Source of the DNA: Hungatella sp. UBA3402
GTDB lineage: Bacteria > Bacillota > Clostridia > Lachnospirales > Lachnospiraceae
Reading direction: 5' to 3'
Assembly (NCBI GenBank): GCA_002358555.1
Contig: DEPC01000175.1
Coordinates: 1-14,181, forward strand
Length of the DNA stretch: 14,181 bases
Shown here: one piece after another, positions 1 to 7,195 of the stretch
Position numbering within the stretch: position 1 is the stretch's first letter
Layout of the letters: each line of letters starts with the position of its first letter
Program-made: the position numbers and the translations under genes
The notes under the pieces: model-generated
Told to the model about the DNA's origin: nothing
Databases searched by the model: none
What the model saw: the letters and a program-made list of their open reading frames with translations, nothing else

Positions 1-38
1 CCTGTGCTGCAGGATTTCCAGGAGGAGTAAATGCAATT

Positions 39-977
39 ATGCTCAACTTTCTGAATCTGGAATATTTTTTGGTTGCTTCTGAAGAACTAAACTTTACCAA
101 AGCTGCCAAACGGCTGTATATCTCCCAACAATCGTTAAGCAATCATATCTCCAATCTGGAAAAAGAATTTGGAGTTACTTTGTTTAACCGCACAGTTCCA
201 CTAACTTTAACCTATGCAGGGCAAGTATTGCAAAAACGAGCCAGACAATTTTTAGATTTGCGAGAGGAAACATACCATGAAATCGATGATATCAAAGATT
301 TTACGAAAGGACAGCTTATCATTGGAATGTCCCATACCAGAGGCCGCAAGATTCTTCCAGAAATTCCACCTGTATATCAAGAATGTTTTCCCAATATTGA
401 CCTTCATTTAAAGGAAGGTAATTCTACAGAGCTGGATAGGGACCTTCTTCATGGAGATGTAGATTTAATCATCGGCTTGTTACCTTTTCGAGTGGAAAAT
501 GTAGAGACAGTTCCCATCTGTGATGAGGAAATCCTTCTGGTTGTTCCTGATTCTGTCTTGGAGCGTTCTTACCCAGGACAGCTTTCTAAGATTAAGCAGC
601 AGTTAGCTCAGAGAGCCGACCTTTTATTAGTAAAAGAATGCCCATTTCTTATGATTAAGCCTGGGAATCGGGTACGCACATTAGCTGACGAGATGTTTGC
701 GGAAGCTGCGATTACTCCCAAGGTTATTCTAGAGACAGAAAATATTGAGACAGTTCTAGCATTGTCTTTAAAAGGTATGGGTATTACCTTTTATCCTAAA
801 ATGTTTATCTCTAGCCATGAGTCTTTAAAAGGGAAGGCAGAAGACTTCTGGGATGCTAATTTTTACCATTTGGATTCTCCAAAAGCCCATGGGGTCTTAG
901 GAATTGGGTACCACAAAGGCCATTATTTGTCACAGGCTACAAAAGAATTCATACGAATTGCAAAAGAACGGGTATAA
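39..977 (+). CDS. LysR-family transcriptional regulator
   Basis: Complete 312-residue protein of normal LysR length. Residues 1-60 form the winged helix-turn-helix (NLEYF, then LNFTKAAKRLYISQQSLSNHI, with the recognition helix around residues 29-41). The rest, from about residue 90, is the periplasmic-binding-protein-like effector domain (GQLIIGMSHTRGRKILPEI opens it). It should bind DNA as a tetramer and respond to a small ligand that cannot be told from sequence. The start is the ATG at 39, downstream of AGGAGGAG at 20-27. The ATG at 31 is in another frame and stops after seven codons. The target is unknown: LysR proteins often control a neighbour, but the next gene, perR, has its own promoter starting two bases after this stop. 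The gene to the left is outside the window and is the better candidate partner. Family call is firm, function is not. Confidence 0.93.
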   Translation: MLNFLNLEYFLVASEELNFTKAAKRLYISQQSLSNHISNLEKEFGVTLFNRTVPLTLTYAGQVLQKRARQFLDLREETYHEIDDIKDFTKGQLIIGMSHTRGRKILPEIPPVYQECFPNIDLHLKEGNSTELDRDLLHGDVDLIIGLLPFRVENVETVPICDEEILLVVPDSVLERSYPGQLSKIKQQLAQRADLLLVKECPFLMIKPGNRVRTLADEMFAEAAITPKVILETENIETVLALSLKGMGITFYPKMFISSHESLKGKAEDFWDANFYHLDSPKAHGVLGIGYHKGHYLSQATKEFIRIAKERV

Positions 978-978
978 C

Positions 979-1007
979 TTGACAGTCTTTTTAAATTTTG
1001 CTATTAT
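979..1007 (+). promoter_or_regulatory. Sigma-A-type promoter of perR
   Basis: A perfect -35 TTGACA (979-984), a 17-base spacer and a -10 TATTAT (1002-1007) start immediately after the LysR stop codon. Predicted transcription start is near 1014, leaving a leader of about 38 bases before the perR ATG, which has AGGAGG at 1041-1046. This is a textbook match, so perR need not depend on read-through from the LysR gene. Confidence 0.8.
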
Positions 1008-1009
1008 TA

Positions 1010-1022
1010 AATAGTAACTATT
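1010..1022. promoter_or_regulatory. Candidate PerR/Fur-type operator of perR
   Basis: AATAGT-A-ACTATT is a perfect 6-1-6 palindrome lying just after the -10 box, over the predicted transcription start. The odd-centred A/T-rich form resembles PerR and Fur boxes (PerR consensus TTATAATNATTATAA) without matching that consensus closely. The ACTATTATT segment recurs upstream of rbr at 1496-1504. PerR-family genes are commonly autoregulated, which fits, but binding is inferred. Confidence 0.5.
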
Positions 1023-1051
1023 ATTATTTTTGATATAGACAGGAGGCTGCC

Positions 1052-1447
1052 ATGAAAATTTTAAAATATAGTAGACAGCGTGAAAGCATCAAAGCCTGTC
1101 TGATGAGCCGCTGTGACCACCCTACTGCCGACCAAGTATACTTGAGTATCCGTGAGGAATATCCCAATATTAGCCTGGGAACTGTATATCGCAACTTAAA
1201 TCTTCTTGTTGAATTGGGTGAAATTCGTAAGTTAAGCTTTGGGTATGGACCTGACCGCTTTGATGCAGATATGACTGCTCACTATCATTTTGTATGTAAA
1301 GAATGTGGCTCTATTGAGGACCTTTCTCTAGAAGCCTTTTCCCATCTCAATGAGAAGGCCCAGCAGCACTGCAATGGACATATTGATAGTCATCTTATTT
1401 ATTTTTATGGGATATGCAAAAATTGTCTTAAAAATATTTCTCATTAA
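1052..1447 (+). CDS. perR: PerR-type peroxide-responsive Fur-family repressor
   Basis: 131 residues, slightly short for the family. Residues 1-70 form the winged helix (HPTADQVY, then SLGTVYRNLNLL as recognition region). The C-terminal half is the metal-binding dimer domain. Two CxxC pairs (C82/C85 and C122/C125) form the structural zinc site. The five regulatory-metal ligands of Bacillus subtilis PerR align with H23, D71, H77, H79 and D90. The last is Asp, as in PerR, where Fur proteins usually have Glu. In PerR, iron-catalysed oxidation of two of these histidines by peroxide releases DNA. The next gene is a peroxide-reducing rubrerythrin, which supports PerR over Fur or Zur. It has its own promoter and a start-site palindrome. 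The perR name rests on these residues plus context; the metal actually sensed is inferred. Confidence 0.82.
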   Translation: MKILKYSRQRESIKACLMSRCDHPTADQVYLSIREEYPNISLGTVYRNLNLLVELGEIRKLSFGYGPDRFDADMTAHYHFVCKECGSIEDLSLEAFSHLNEKAQQHCNGHIDSHLIYFYGICKNCLKNISH

Positions 1448-1450
1448 GTA

Positions 1451-1479
1451 TTGACAAACAGTAATACATATGATAAAGT
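1451..1479 (+). promoter_or_regulatory. Candidate promoter of rbr
   Basis: A perfect -35 TTGACA (1451-1456) begins four bases after the perR stop. With a 17-base spacer the -10 is TAAAGT (1474-1479), a weak hexamer; GATAAA at 1472 is the alternative with a 15-base spacer. Transcription would start near 1486, inside the inverted repeats described next. A second candidate, CTGACA (1510) with TATAAA (1533), would start inside the ribosome site (AGGAG at 1543-1547) and is less likely. Confidence 0.55.
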
Positions 1480-1481
1480 AA

Positions 1482-1515
1482 TGTCAGTAACGATTACTAT
1501 TATTGTTATCTGACA
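1482..1515. promoter_or_regulatory. Overlapping inverted repeats at the rbr start: operator and/or leader hairpin
   Basis: Two structures overlap here. AGTAA-CGA-TTACT (1486-1498) is a perfect 5-3-5 palindrome placed like the palindrome in front of perR. TGTCAGTAAC (1482-1491) also pairs with GTTATCTGACA (1505-1515), a 10-bp stem with one bulged base and a 13-base loop containing ACTATTATT. The DNA palindrome fits a PerR-family operator at the transcription start. The larger repeat could fold at the 5' end of the rbr mRNA. Which is functional cannot be told here. Confidence 0.45.
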
Positions 1516-1556
1516 AAAGTCATTAAAATTTATATAAAGAAAAGGAGACGTCATTT

Positions 1557-2099
1557 ATGAAGAAATGGGTTTGTACAGTATGTGGTTATGTTCATGAGGG
1601 AGATACTCCTCCACAAGAGTGTCCACAGTGCCATGTTGATGCTTCCAAATTTGAAGAGCAAAAAGGTGAAGTGACATGGGCTGCAGAGCATGTAGTAGGG
1701 GTTGCACAGGGCGTTTCTGAAGATATTTTAGCTGATTTAAGAGCAAACTTTGAGGGCGAGTGCACGGAAGTTGGTATGTATCTGGCTATGGCAAGAGTTG
1801 CCCACAGAGAAGGCTATCCTGAGATTGGTTTATACTGGGAAAAGGCTGCTTTTGAAGAGGCTGAGCATGCTGCTAAATTTGCAGAGCTTCTTGGTGAATG
1901 TGTAAGCTCCTCCACAAAGGAGAACTTAGAGAAAAGAGTTGCCGCTGAGAATGGCGCTACCGCAGGTAAGTTTGACCTGGCTAAGAGAGCAAAAGCTGCT
2001 AACTTGGATGCAATCCATGATACGGTTCATGAGATGGCAAAGGATGAGGCTAGACATGGCAAGGCATTTGCTGGTCTGCTCAAGAGATATTTTGGCTAA
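1557..2099 (+). CDS. rbr: Reverse rubrerythrin (N-terminal rubredoxin, C-terminal ferritin-like di-iron domain)
   Basis: 180 residues. The N-terminus is a rubredoxin-type iron site with cysteines C6, C9, C22 and C25 (CTVCGYVHEG and CPQC). A linker leads to a four-helix ferritin-like domain from about residue 50, with di-iron ligands in E67-G-E-C-T-E, E101-A-E-H104 and a second EEAEH-like half ending DEARH (D163-H167). Classical rubrerythrins have the rubredoxin at the C-terminus; this swapped order defines reverse rubrerythrins of clostridia, which reduce hydrogen peroxide (and oxygen) with electrons from NADH-linked rubredoxin reductases. It acts in the cytoplasm. It lies 109 bases after perR with its own promoter and a dedicated terminator, so it is probably a one-gene transcript under PerR. 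The family assignment is secure; in vivo electron donor is unknown. Confidence 0.93.
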   Translation: MKKWVCTVCGYVHEGDTPPQECPQCHVDASKFEEQKGEVTWAAEHVVGVAQGVSEDILADLRANFEGECTEVGMYLAMARVAHREGYPEIGLYWEKAAFEEAEHAAKFAELLGECVSSSTKENLEKRVAAENGATAGKFDLAKRAKAANLDAIHDTVHEMAKDEARHGKAFAGLLKRYFG

Positions 2100-2111
2100 T
2101 TTGTAAAAGTT

Positions 2112-2148
2112 TAGGGTGTGTAGGAAAGAGACTGCACACCCTATTTTT
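2112..2148 (+). terminator. Rho-independent terminator of rbr
   Basis: TAGGGTGTGTAG (2112-2123) pairs with CTGCACACCCTA (2132-2143): 12 pairs including one G-U, an 8-base loop, then TTTTT (2144-2148). It starts 12 bases after the rbr stop. On the other strand the stem is followed by a weaker T-run, so it may also limit transcription leaving malQ. Its outer ends resemble the repeat at 8800-8880. Confidence 0.88.
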
Positions 2149-2181
2149 ATGCGCAGACCCACATATGGAAGTTTGCTGCTA

Positions 2182-2234
2182 ACGCAGCTTGCGGGCTGCG
2201 TGACGAGCAGGAGAGAAAAGCTTTCCCCTACTCG
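2182..2234. repeat. Two GC-rich tandem hairpins between convergent rbr and malQ
   Basis: The first hairpin is ACGCAGC (2182-2188), loop TTGCGG, GCTGCGT (2195-2201), seven perfect pairs. The second runs CGAG (2204-2207) to CTCG (2231-2234), with an AGG/CCT and AAA/TTT interior and a two-base bulge. GCTGCTAAC occurs at 2175-2183 and again at 2270-2278, flanking the second hairpin. The stretch is richer in GC than its surroundings and has no open frame I would trust. It could be a degenerate repeat, a 3' structure of either mRNA, or a small RNA. No T-run follows on either strand, so it is not a standard terminator. On the malQ side I see no convincing intrinsic terminator. Confidence 0.4.
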
Positions 2235-2323
2235 ATTACACAGGGACACAAAGGAACTATGTAGCTAAAGCTGCTAACAGCCCCTTCGATTGTATACCAG
2301 CCAATCTATTTTACCAGCCCTTA

Positions 2324-3883
2324 TCAATCATTTTTTTGACTCTCTGCCACAGCTTTAGTTTCTTCCTTTACTTCTTGTCTCCACTGCCAGCCCAATCGTC
2401 CATACCGCTTGGTAATGTCATAGATTTCATCTTGCAGCTCTTTGCTAAGTTCCTGTTTTGTGATTCTCCACTTCCAGTTTGTCCCCACTGTAGATGGTTT
2501 GTTCATTCTGCAGGAATTGTCATATCCTAAATAATCTTGCATAGGAATCACACACAGCTTTGCTTTGCTACACATAATCAAGCTGATAAATGGTTTATAT
2601 AAATATTTTTTTGGTGTATATTGGTCGCATAAGTATTCCCGTGCCATGCTCATCTCTTCCTTGCTGATGCTCCCAAACCATCCAACCAGGGTTTCATTGT
2701 CATGAGTTCCTGTGTAAGCCACACAATTTTCCGTGTAGTTGTGAGGAAGATAATCACTGGCACTTCCTGTATCCCTGGAATCAAAGGCAAATTCTAGAAC
2801 CTTCATTCCTGGGAAACCACTGTCCTTAACCAGTTTCCGCACAGAGTCTGTAACATATCCCAAGTCTTCTGCAATCACCTCACGTTCTCCCAAGACTTCC
2901 TTCATACGGTTAAACAGTCCAATTCCAGGTCCTTTTTCCCATTTTCCATTGATAGCTGTCTTAGCACCATAAGGGATGGAATAATATTCATCAAATCCGC
3001 GGAAATGGTCGATGCGCACCACATCATAGAGTTGGAAGCAGTAGTTTAGCCGTCCCATCCACCATTGATAGCCTGTTTTTTCATGATAATCCCAGCGGTA
3101 GAGAGGGTTTCCCCATAGCTGACCTGTGGCAGCAAACCCATCAGGAGGACATCCTGCAACTGCAATAGGGACATTATTCTCGTCTAGCTGGAACAATTCT
3201 GGATTGGCCCAGGCATCTGCACTGTCCATGGCCACATAAATAGGAATATCACCAATAATCTTCACGCCATTATCATTGGCATATTTTTTCAACTTCATCC
3301 ACTGTGTATAAAATAAATATTGTAAGTACTGATGGAACTCAATATCAAAATACAGTTCTCGCCTATAATAATCCATGGCATTGCCCCAGCGCAGACGGAT
3401 ATCCTCTGCCCATTCTGTCCAAGGCTTTCCATCAAATCGCGCTTTCACTGCCATAAATAGAGCATAATCTTTAAGCCACCAACCATTTTCTTCTACAAAG
3501 CTTAAGTATTCCTGATTTTTGCTGATATTGCTGCGCTCATAGGCTTTTCTCAGCAGTGGATACCGACTTTTGTACATGTTTTCATAATCAATATCTTTGG
3601 TATCTTTTCCAAAATCTGCCGCATCACATTCTTTCTTTGTCAGAACTCCTTCTTCTATCAATTCTTCTAGGCTGATAAAATAAGGATTTCCTGCATAAGT
3701 AGAAAATGATTGGTATGGCGAATCTCCAAAACTGGTAGGCACCAAAGGAAGTATCTGCCAATAACATTGACCTGCCTCTTTTAACCAATCTACAAAGTCA
3801 TAGGCACTTTTTGAAAAACAGCCGATGCCATATTTTGACGGTAAGCTGGTAATCGGCAATAAAATACCTGCTGCTCGATTCAT
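2324..3883 (-). CDS. malQ: 4-alpha-glucanotransferase (amylomaltase, GH77)
   Basis: 519 residues, normal for bacterial GH77. The catalytic set is complete: nucleophile D292 in VVRIDHFRGF, acid/base E339 in VIAEDLG, and transition-state Asp D395 in GTHDNET. The N-terminus RAAGILLPITSLPSKYGIG is the family signature. The enzyme transfers maltosyl and longer units between alpha-1,4-glucans and liberates glucose in the cytoplasm. It is the last gene of the malT-mapP-malQ operon, 115 bases after mapP, and would consume the free maltose made by MapP. The C-terminal tail after residue 500 is hydrophilic and variable. The ATG at 3883 follows an AAAGGAAAG ribosome site. No truncation or frameshift is seen. 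Confidence 0.96.
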   Translation of the reverse strand: MNRAAGILLPITSLPSKYGIGCFSKSAYDFVDWLKEAGQCYWQILPLVPTSFGDSPYQSFSTYAGNPYFISLEELIEEGVLTKKECDAADFGKDTKDIDYENMYKSRYPLLRKAYERSNISKNQEYLSFVEENGWWLKDYALFMAVKARFDGKPWTEWAEDIRLRWGNAMDYYRRELYFDIEFHQYLQYLFYTQWMKLKKYANDNGVKIIGDIPIYVAMDSADAWANPELFQLDENNVPIAVAGCPPDGFAATGQLWGNPLYRWDYHEKTGYQWWMGRLNYCFQLYDVVRIDHFRGFDEYYSIPYGAKTAINGKWEKGPGIGLFNRMKEVLGEREVIAEDLGYVTDSVRKLVKDSGFPGMKVLEFAFDSRDTGSASDYLPHNYTENCVAYTGTHDNETLVGWFGSISKEEMSMAREYLCDQYTPKKYLYKPFISLIMCSKAKLCVIPMQDYLGYDNSCRMNKPSTVGTNWKWRITKQELSKELQDEIYDITKRYGRLGWQWRQEVKEETKAVAESQKND

Positions 3884-3916
3884 GATAATCTTTCCTTTCT
3901 TTAATAATTTTTTGCT

Positions 3917-3959
3917 GGACTATGGACTGATATGATACCTTTTCAACAGCTCATAGTCC
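3917..3959. promoter_or_regulatory. Inverted repeat in the mapP-malQ spacer
   Basis: GGACTATG (3917-3924) and CATAGTCC (3952-3959) are perfect 8-base arms with a 27-base loop, in an A/T-rich 115-base gap. The mRNA runs on the minus strand, where the stem is followed by A-rich sequence, not U, so it is unlikely to terminate the operon. On the plus strand it is followed by TTTATTTTT, so it could stop antisense transcripts. A processing or stability element separating malQ from mapP expression is an inference. Confidence 0.4.
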
Positions 3960-3998
3960 TTTATTTTTATAAACATTTATCAAAATATTTTCTGCAAA

Positions 3999-4862
3999 TC
4001 ATGTAACTATGATGCCGTAATGGTCAGAGACAACCGGATAGAACATACCATTACATATCACTTTAGAGCTCAAAACCTTTACTTTTTGGTTGCACCAAAT
4101 GTAATCAATCCTCATTCCTGCTGGTTTCTGCGAATTTGGGACTTGCGTTTGCGGTATATGGGATAATTTATCTTTCCAGCCATCAATCACTTTTCCCACA
4201 GTAATACCACTATCTTTTTCTTCTGCCAGTTCATAAGAATCCTGCCATCCACAGCTTTTTACATAGTCAAATCCTTCTCCTGCCACCTCTGCTGGGCTGT
4301 TGAAATCTCCCATAACCCAGACAAGACCGTCTGGCCCTGCTATTTGCTGAATTTTCTTAGCTGCTAAATCCCAGTGCTGCTTAAATGGTTCTTCCTCATC
4401 TTCCCACCAGCCCATGTGTACAGAGCAAAACCAGATGCCCTCTGATTGAATAGCCAGCATTTTTCTGGTCTTCCAGTTGGAAAAATCGTGACTTTTGCTG
4501 ATAAAAAACTGTTCTGTCTTTTCAATTGGGCGACGAGAAAACAGACTTAGCCCTTCCTCATAAATACCATATCCCAACTTCGCTGATATCCATGTCCACT
4601 GATATGGACAGTCCATTTCTTTTAAAAGAGAAGCCAAACAAAATGCATGGTTATCCTTGCGTATGGAACCCTCATATCCACTACAAGGAATATATCCAGT
4701 ATCTGACTCTATGTTTGCCTCTTCCATAGCTAAAGTCTGATTTACTTCCTGAAGAGCAAATACTTCTGGCTGTTCCTTTTTGATAACTTCTGCAAAAATC
4801 TTTAATTTTTTCTCATAGTCTGGTTCTATCAGACTATGAGTATTGAGAGTTAATAATTTCAT
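3999..4862 (-). CDS. mapP: EEP-superfamily phosphatase, probable maltose 6'-phosphate phosphatase
   Basis: 287 residues filling one endonuclease/exonuclease/phosphatase (EEP) domain. The metal and catalytic residues are all visible: N7 (LNTH), E39 (ALQEVN), H149 (SVHMG), D186 and N188 (GDFNSP), D253 (RIDYIW), and the D280-H281 pair (SDHYG). Nothing in the protein suggests DNA binding or secretion. The gene follows malT by 21 bases and precedes malQ. In Enterococcus faecalis the gene directly downstream of malT encodes MapP, which dephosphorylates maltose 6'-phosphate formed by the PTS; same position and a phosphatase-capable fold make that the best reading here. Homology to MapP itself was recalled, not searched. 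A generic EEP nuclease or another sugar-phosphatase remains possible. It should act in the cytoplasm with a divalent metal. Confidence 0.72.
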   Translation of the reverse strand: MKLLTLNTHSLIEPDYEKKLKIFAEVIKKEQPEVFALQEVNQTLAMEEANIESDTGYIPCSGYEGSIRKDNHAFCLASLLKEMDCPYQWTWISAKLGYGIYEEGLSLFSRRPIEKTEQFFISKSHDFSNWKTRKMLAIQSEGIWFCSVHMGWWEDEEEPFKQHWDLAAKKIQQIAGPDGLVWVMGDFNSPAEVAGEGFDYVKSCGWQDSYELAEEKDSGITVGKVIDGWKDKLSHIPQTQVPNSQKPAGMRIDYIWCNQKVKVLSSKVICNGMFYPVVSDHYGIIVT

Positions 4863-4883
4863 GAGAACCTAGTTCCTTTCCCA

Positions 4884-7142
4884 TTACAGAATATCATTGA
4901 TATCAGATTTCAATACATCTGCCTTGGGCCCATATACTGCCTGAATCCCGTTGTCTTTCTTAAGAAGCCCTAATGCTCCCTCTGCTTTCCATTCTGGAAG
5001 CTCTGCCACTTTAGACGGGTCCTTTACTGTCACACGAAGTCTTGTCATACAGGCATCAACCAGAGTGATATTCTCCCTGCCGCCCAGAAGTCCGATGATT
5101 CTTTCTGCCTGACTATTTCCTCCAGCTTTTTGGGAACCACCCTGGGCTCCTCCCTCTTCCTCAGAGCCTTCATCTGTATAGTTTCCGAGACGTCCTGGAG
5201 TGGCAAACTTCATCTTGTCAATCATCATATAGGCTACCAGATATCCAACAACAAAGAATACTACAACACAGATAATAAAATTAATTAAATCTCCTGATAA
5301 TCCTGCTTTTAAAGACATTGGAACTCTGGTAATAAATTCCAGGTTTCCGAAAGAATGGAGTCTTAAAGGAACAATTCCTGCCATAGCAAAGGCACATCCC
5401 TGCAAAACTGCATATACTACATATAATGGAAGGGCACAGAACATAAACATAAACTCCAAAGGCTCTGTCACACCAGTTAAGAACACTGCCAATACTGTAG
5501 AAAAGAACATAGAACGATATCTCTGTTGCTTATCTTTATCTACTCGCTTATACATAGCAAGAGCAATTCCCAGAAGAAGACCAGTTGCTCCAATCATCTG
5601 TCCTACCTTAAACCTGGCTGGAATTACCGTAGCCATAAGATTAGAATAAGAAGCCATATCCCCTGCATCTTTAAAGTTAATCAAATCAGTTACCCAAGCT
5701 AGCCACAATGGGTCCTGACCAAATACCTGAGAACCTGCATTGATTCCCGTCTGAATTGTATAGGTTCCGCCAAAGGAAGTATAATTCATAGGGATTGTGA
5801 GCATATGATGGAGTCCAAAGGGCAGCAAGAGTCTTTCCAATGTTCCATAAATAAATGGAGCCAGGACTGGAGAGGTGGAAGATGAATTGGCAATCCACAC
5901 GCCAAACCCATTGATTCCTGTCTGCACAACAGGCCAAACTACTGCTAATACCATAGATACAATCACTGACCACAGAATCACTACCATAGGCACAAAACGC
6001 TTTCCATTGAAAAATGCCAGCGCATCCGGCAGCTTTCTATAATTATAATACTTATTGTAAATAATTCCACCCATAAAACCAGAAATAATTCCCACAAACA
6101 CACCCATATTCAGGGCTGGTGCTCCCAAAACAGAGGTGAAATATCCATTTACCAGAATTTCCTGGCCAAATAATGTATGAGTCACTGCTTCTGCATCATT
6201 TAACATATCTGCAGTCACACCAAAAATAGCTCCAGTAATACAGTTCACCAGAATAAATGCAATTACGGCTGCAAATGCACCACCGGCTCGTTCTTTTGCC
6301 CAGGAGCCACCGATAGCTACTGCAAACAAAATGTGGAGATTATTGATTACTGCCCATCCAATATTCTCCATAGTGCTTCCAATCATAAGAATCATATGGT
6401 AATCTACCCCAGCCATTTGCACCAGCTTTCCAAGGCTAATCATCAGTCCGGCTGCGGGCATAACCGCAATTACCACCATAAGTACCTTTCCAAGCTTCTG
6501 AAGAAAATCGAAATTGATTTTTCCTTTTCCAGAATTCTTTTCCTTGGCAGTTTCTCCAGATGATACTCTGCCATCAGAGCTGGCTCCACCTCCAGAAGCA
6601 TTAGAGGCTTCCCTTGATGCTGCCCCACTGTTTTGTCCAGAAGGCTGATTTTCCGGCGCGTTTTCTGCTGTTAAAGTCAGAACCTCAGACTTTCCGGCCT
6701 CCACGCTGCCTTCATGATAATTTAAAGTCTTTCCTTCCATACCGCCACAGATAAGAACTGGTGTAATGGGATTAATCTGCTTTTGGGAAAGAAATTCTAA
6801 ATCCACCTTTGCAATCAAATCTCCAGCTTTCACGCTATCTCCAGCCTTTACATAAGCCTCAAAACATTCCCCTTTTAAGCCTACGGTTTCCAAACCTACA
6901 TGAATCAACACTTCCAAACCTTCTGCTGTACTGAATCCATAGGCATGGAGAGTCTCTGCTACGGAAGCAACCTGCCCATCAACAGGACTTACAATTCTTC
7001 CATCAGAGGGAATTACTGCAATTCCATCACCAATAATCTTTTGGGAAAACACTGGATCCGGAACTTGCTCAAGAGGCACCGCAGTGCCACTTACCGGAGA
7101 CAGGATGCGAATTCCCATGCTGTCATCTCTTTTGTTGCTCAT
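4884..7142 (-). CDS. malT: Maltose-type PTS permease, IIA-IIC-IIB fusion
   Basis: 752 residues in three parts. Residues 9-140 are a glucose-family IIA with H66 and the phosphorylated H81 (GLEVLIHVGLETVGLKGE). A Gly/Ser/Ala/Glu-rich linker spans about 140-205. Residues 208-635 are the membrane IIC, with around ten hydrophobic stretches and the motif FIYGTLERLLLPFGLHHML, the segment that marks maltose/glucose IIC proteins. After a second Gly-rich linker, residues 665-752 are IIB with phospho-cysteine C698 (VDACMTRLRV). It takes phosphate from HPr and imports sugar, most likely maltose, as the 6'-phosphate. Start ATG has AGGAGG nine bases upstream. It leads the operon with mapP and malQ, opposite malR. 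The name follows the enterococcal permease, not the E. coli activator. Specificity (maltose versus glucose or trehalose) is inferred from motif and neighbours. Confidence 0.9.
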   Translation of the reverse strand: MSNKRDDSMGIRILSPVSGTAVPLEQVPDPVFSQKIIGDGIAVIPSDGRIVSPVDGQVASVAETLHAYGFSTAEGLEVLIHVGLETVGLKGECFEAYVKAGDSVKAGDLIAKVDLEFLSQKQINPITPVLICGGMEGKTLNYHEGSVEAGKSEVLTLTAENAPENQPSGQNSGAASREASNASGGGASSDGRVSSGETAKEKNSGKGKINFDFLQKLGKVLMVVIAVMPAAGLMISLGKLVQMAGVDYHMILMIGSTMENIGWAVINNLHILFAVAIGGSWAKERAGGAFAAVIAFILVNCITGAIFGVTADMLNDAEAVTHTLFGQEILVNGYFTSVLGAPALNMGVFVGIISGFMGGIIYNKYYNYRKLPDALAFFNGKRFVPMVVILWSVIVSMVLAVVWPVVQTGINGFGVWIANSSSTSPVLAPFIYGTLERLLLPFGLHHMLTIPMNYTSFGGTYTIQTGINAGSQVFGQDPLWLAWVTDLINFKDAGDMASYSNLMATVIPARFKVGQMIGATGLLLGIALAMYKRVDKDKQQRYRSMFFSTVLAVFLTGVTEPLEFMFMFCALPLYVVYAVLQGCAFAMAGIVPLRLHSFGNLEFITRVPMSLKAGLSGDLINFIICVVVFFVVGYLVAYMMIDKMKFATPGRLGNYTDEGSEEEGGAQGGSQKAGGNSQAERIIGLLGGRENITLVDACMTRLRVTVKDPSKVAELPEWKAEGALGLLKKDNGIQAVYGPKADVLKSDINDIL

Positions 7143-7195
7143 GATTACTTACCTCCTGTTTTTAGTTTTTGGGGTTGTATTATTTTTGAAATATT

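Noticed and set aside
1..30. Possible 3' end of an upstream gene, ten codons ending in TAA at 28-30
   Set aside because: Only ten codons are visible and the stop falls in the ribosome site of the LysR gene; plausible but too short to support.
1510..1538. Second rbr promoter, CTGACA-17-TATAAA
   Set aside because: Transcription would start at about 1545, inside the ribosome binding site, leaving no usable leader.
1926..2249. Minus-strand open frame of 107 codons opposite the end of rbr
   Set aside because: It runs through the rbr terminator and hairpins and overlaps conserved rbr codons; no recognisable protein features.
3999..4862. Reading the EEP gene as a DNA repair nuclease (exodeoxyribonuclease III type)
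   Set aside because: The fold alone would allow it, but the position between malT and malQ points to sugar-phosphate metabolism.
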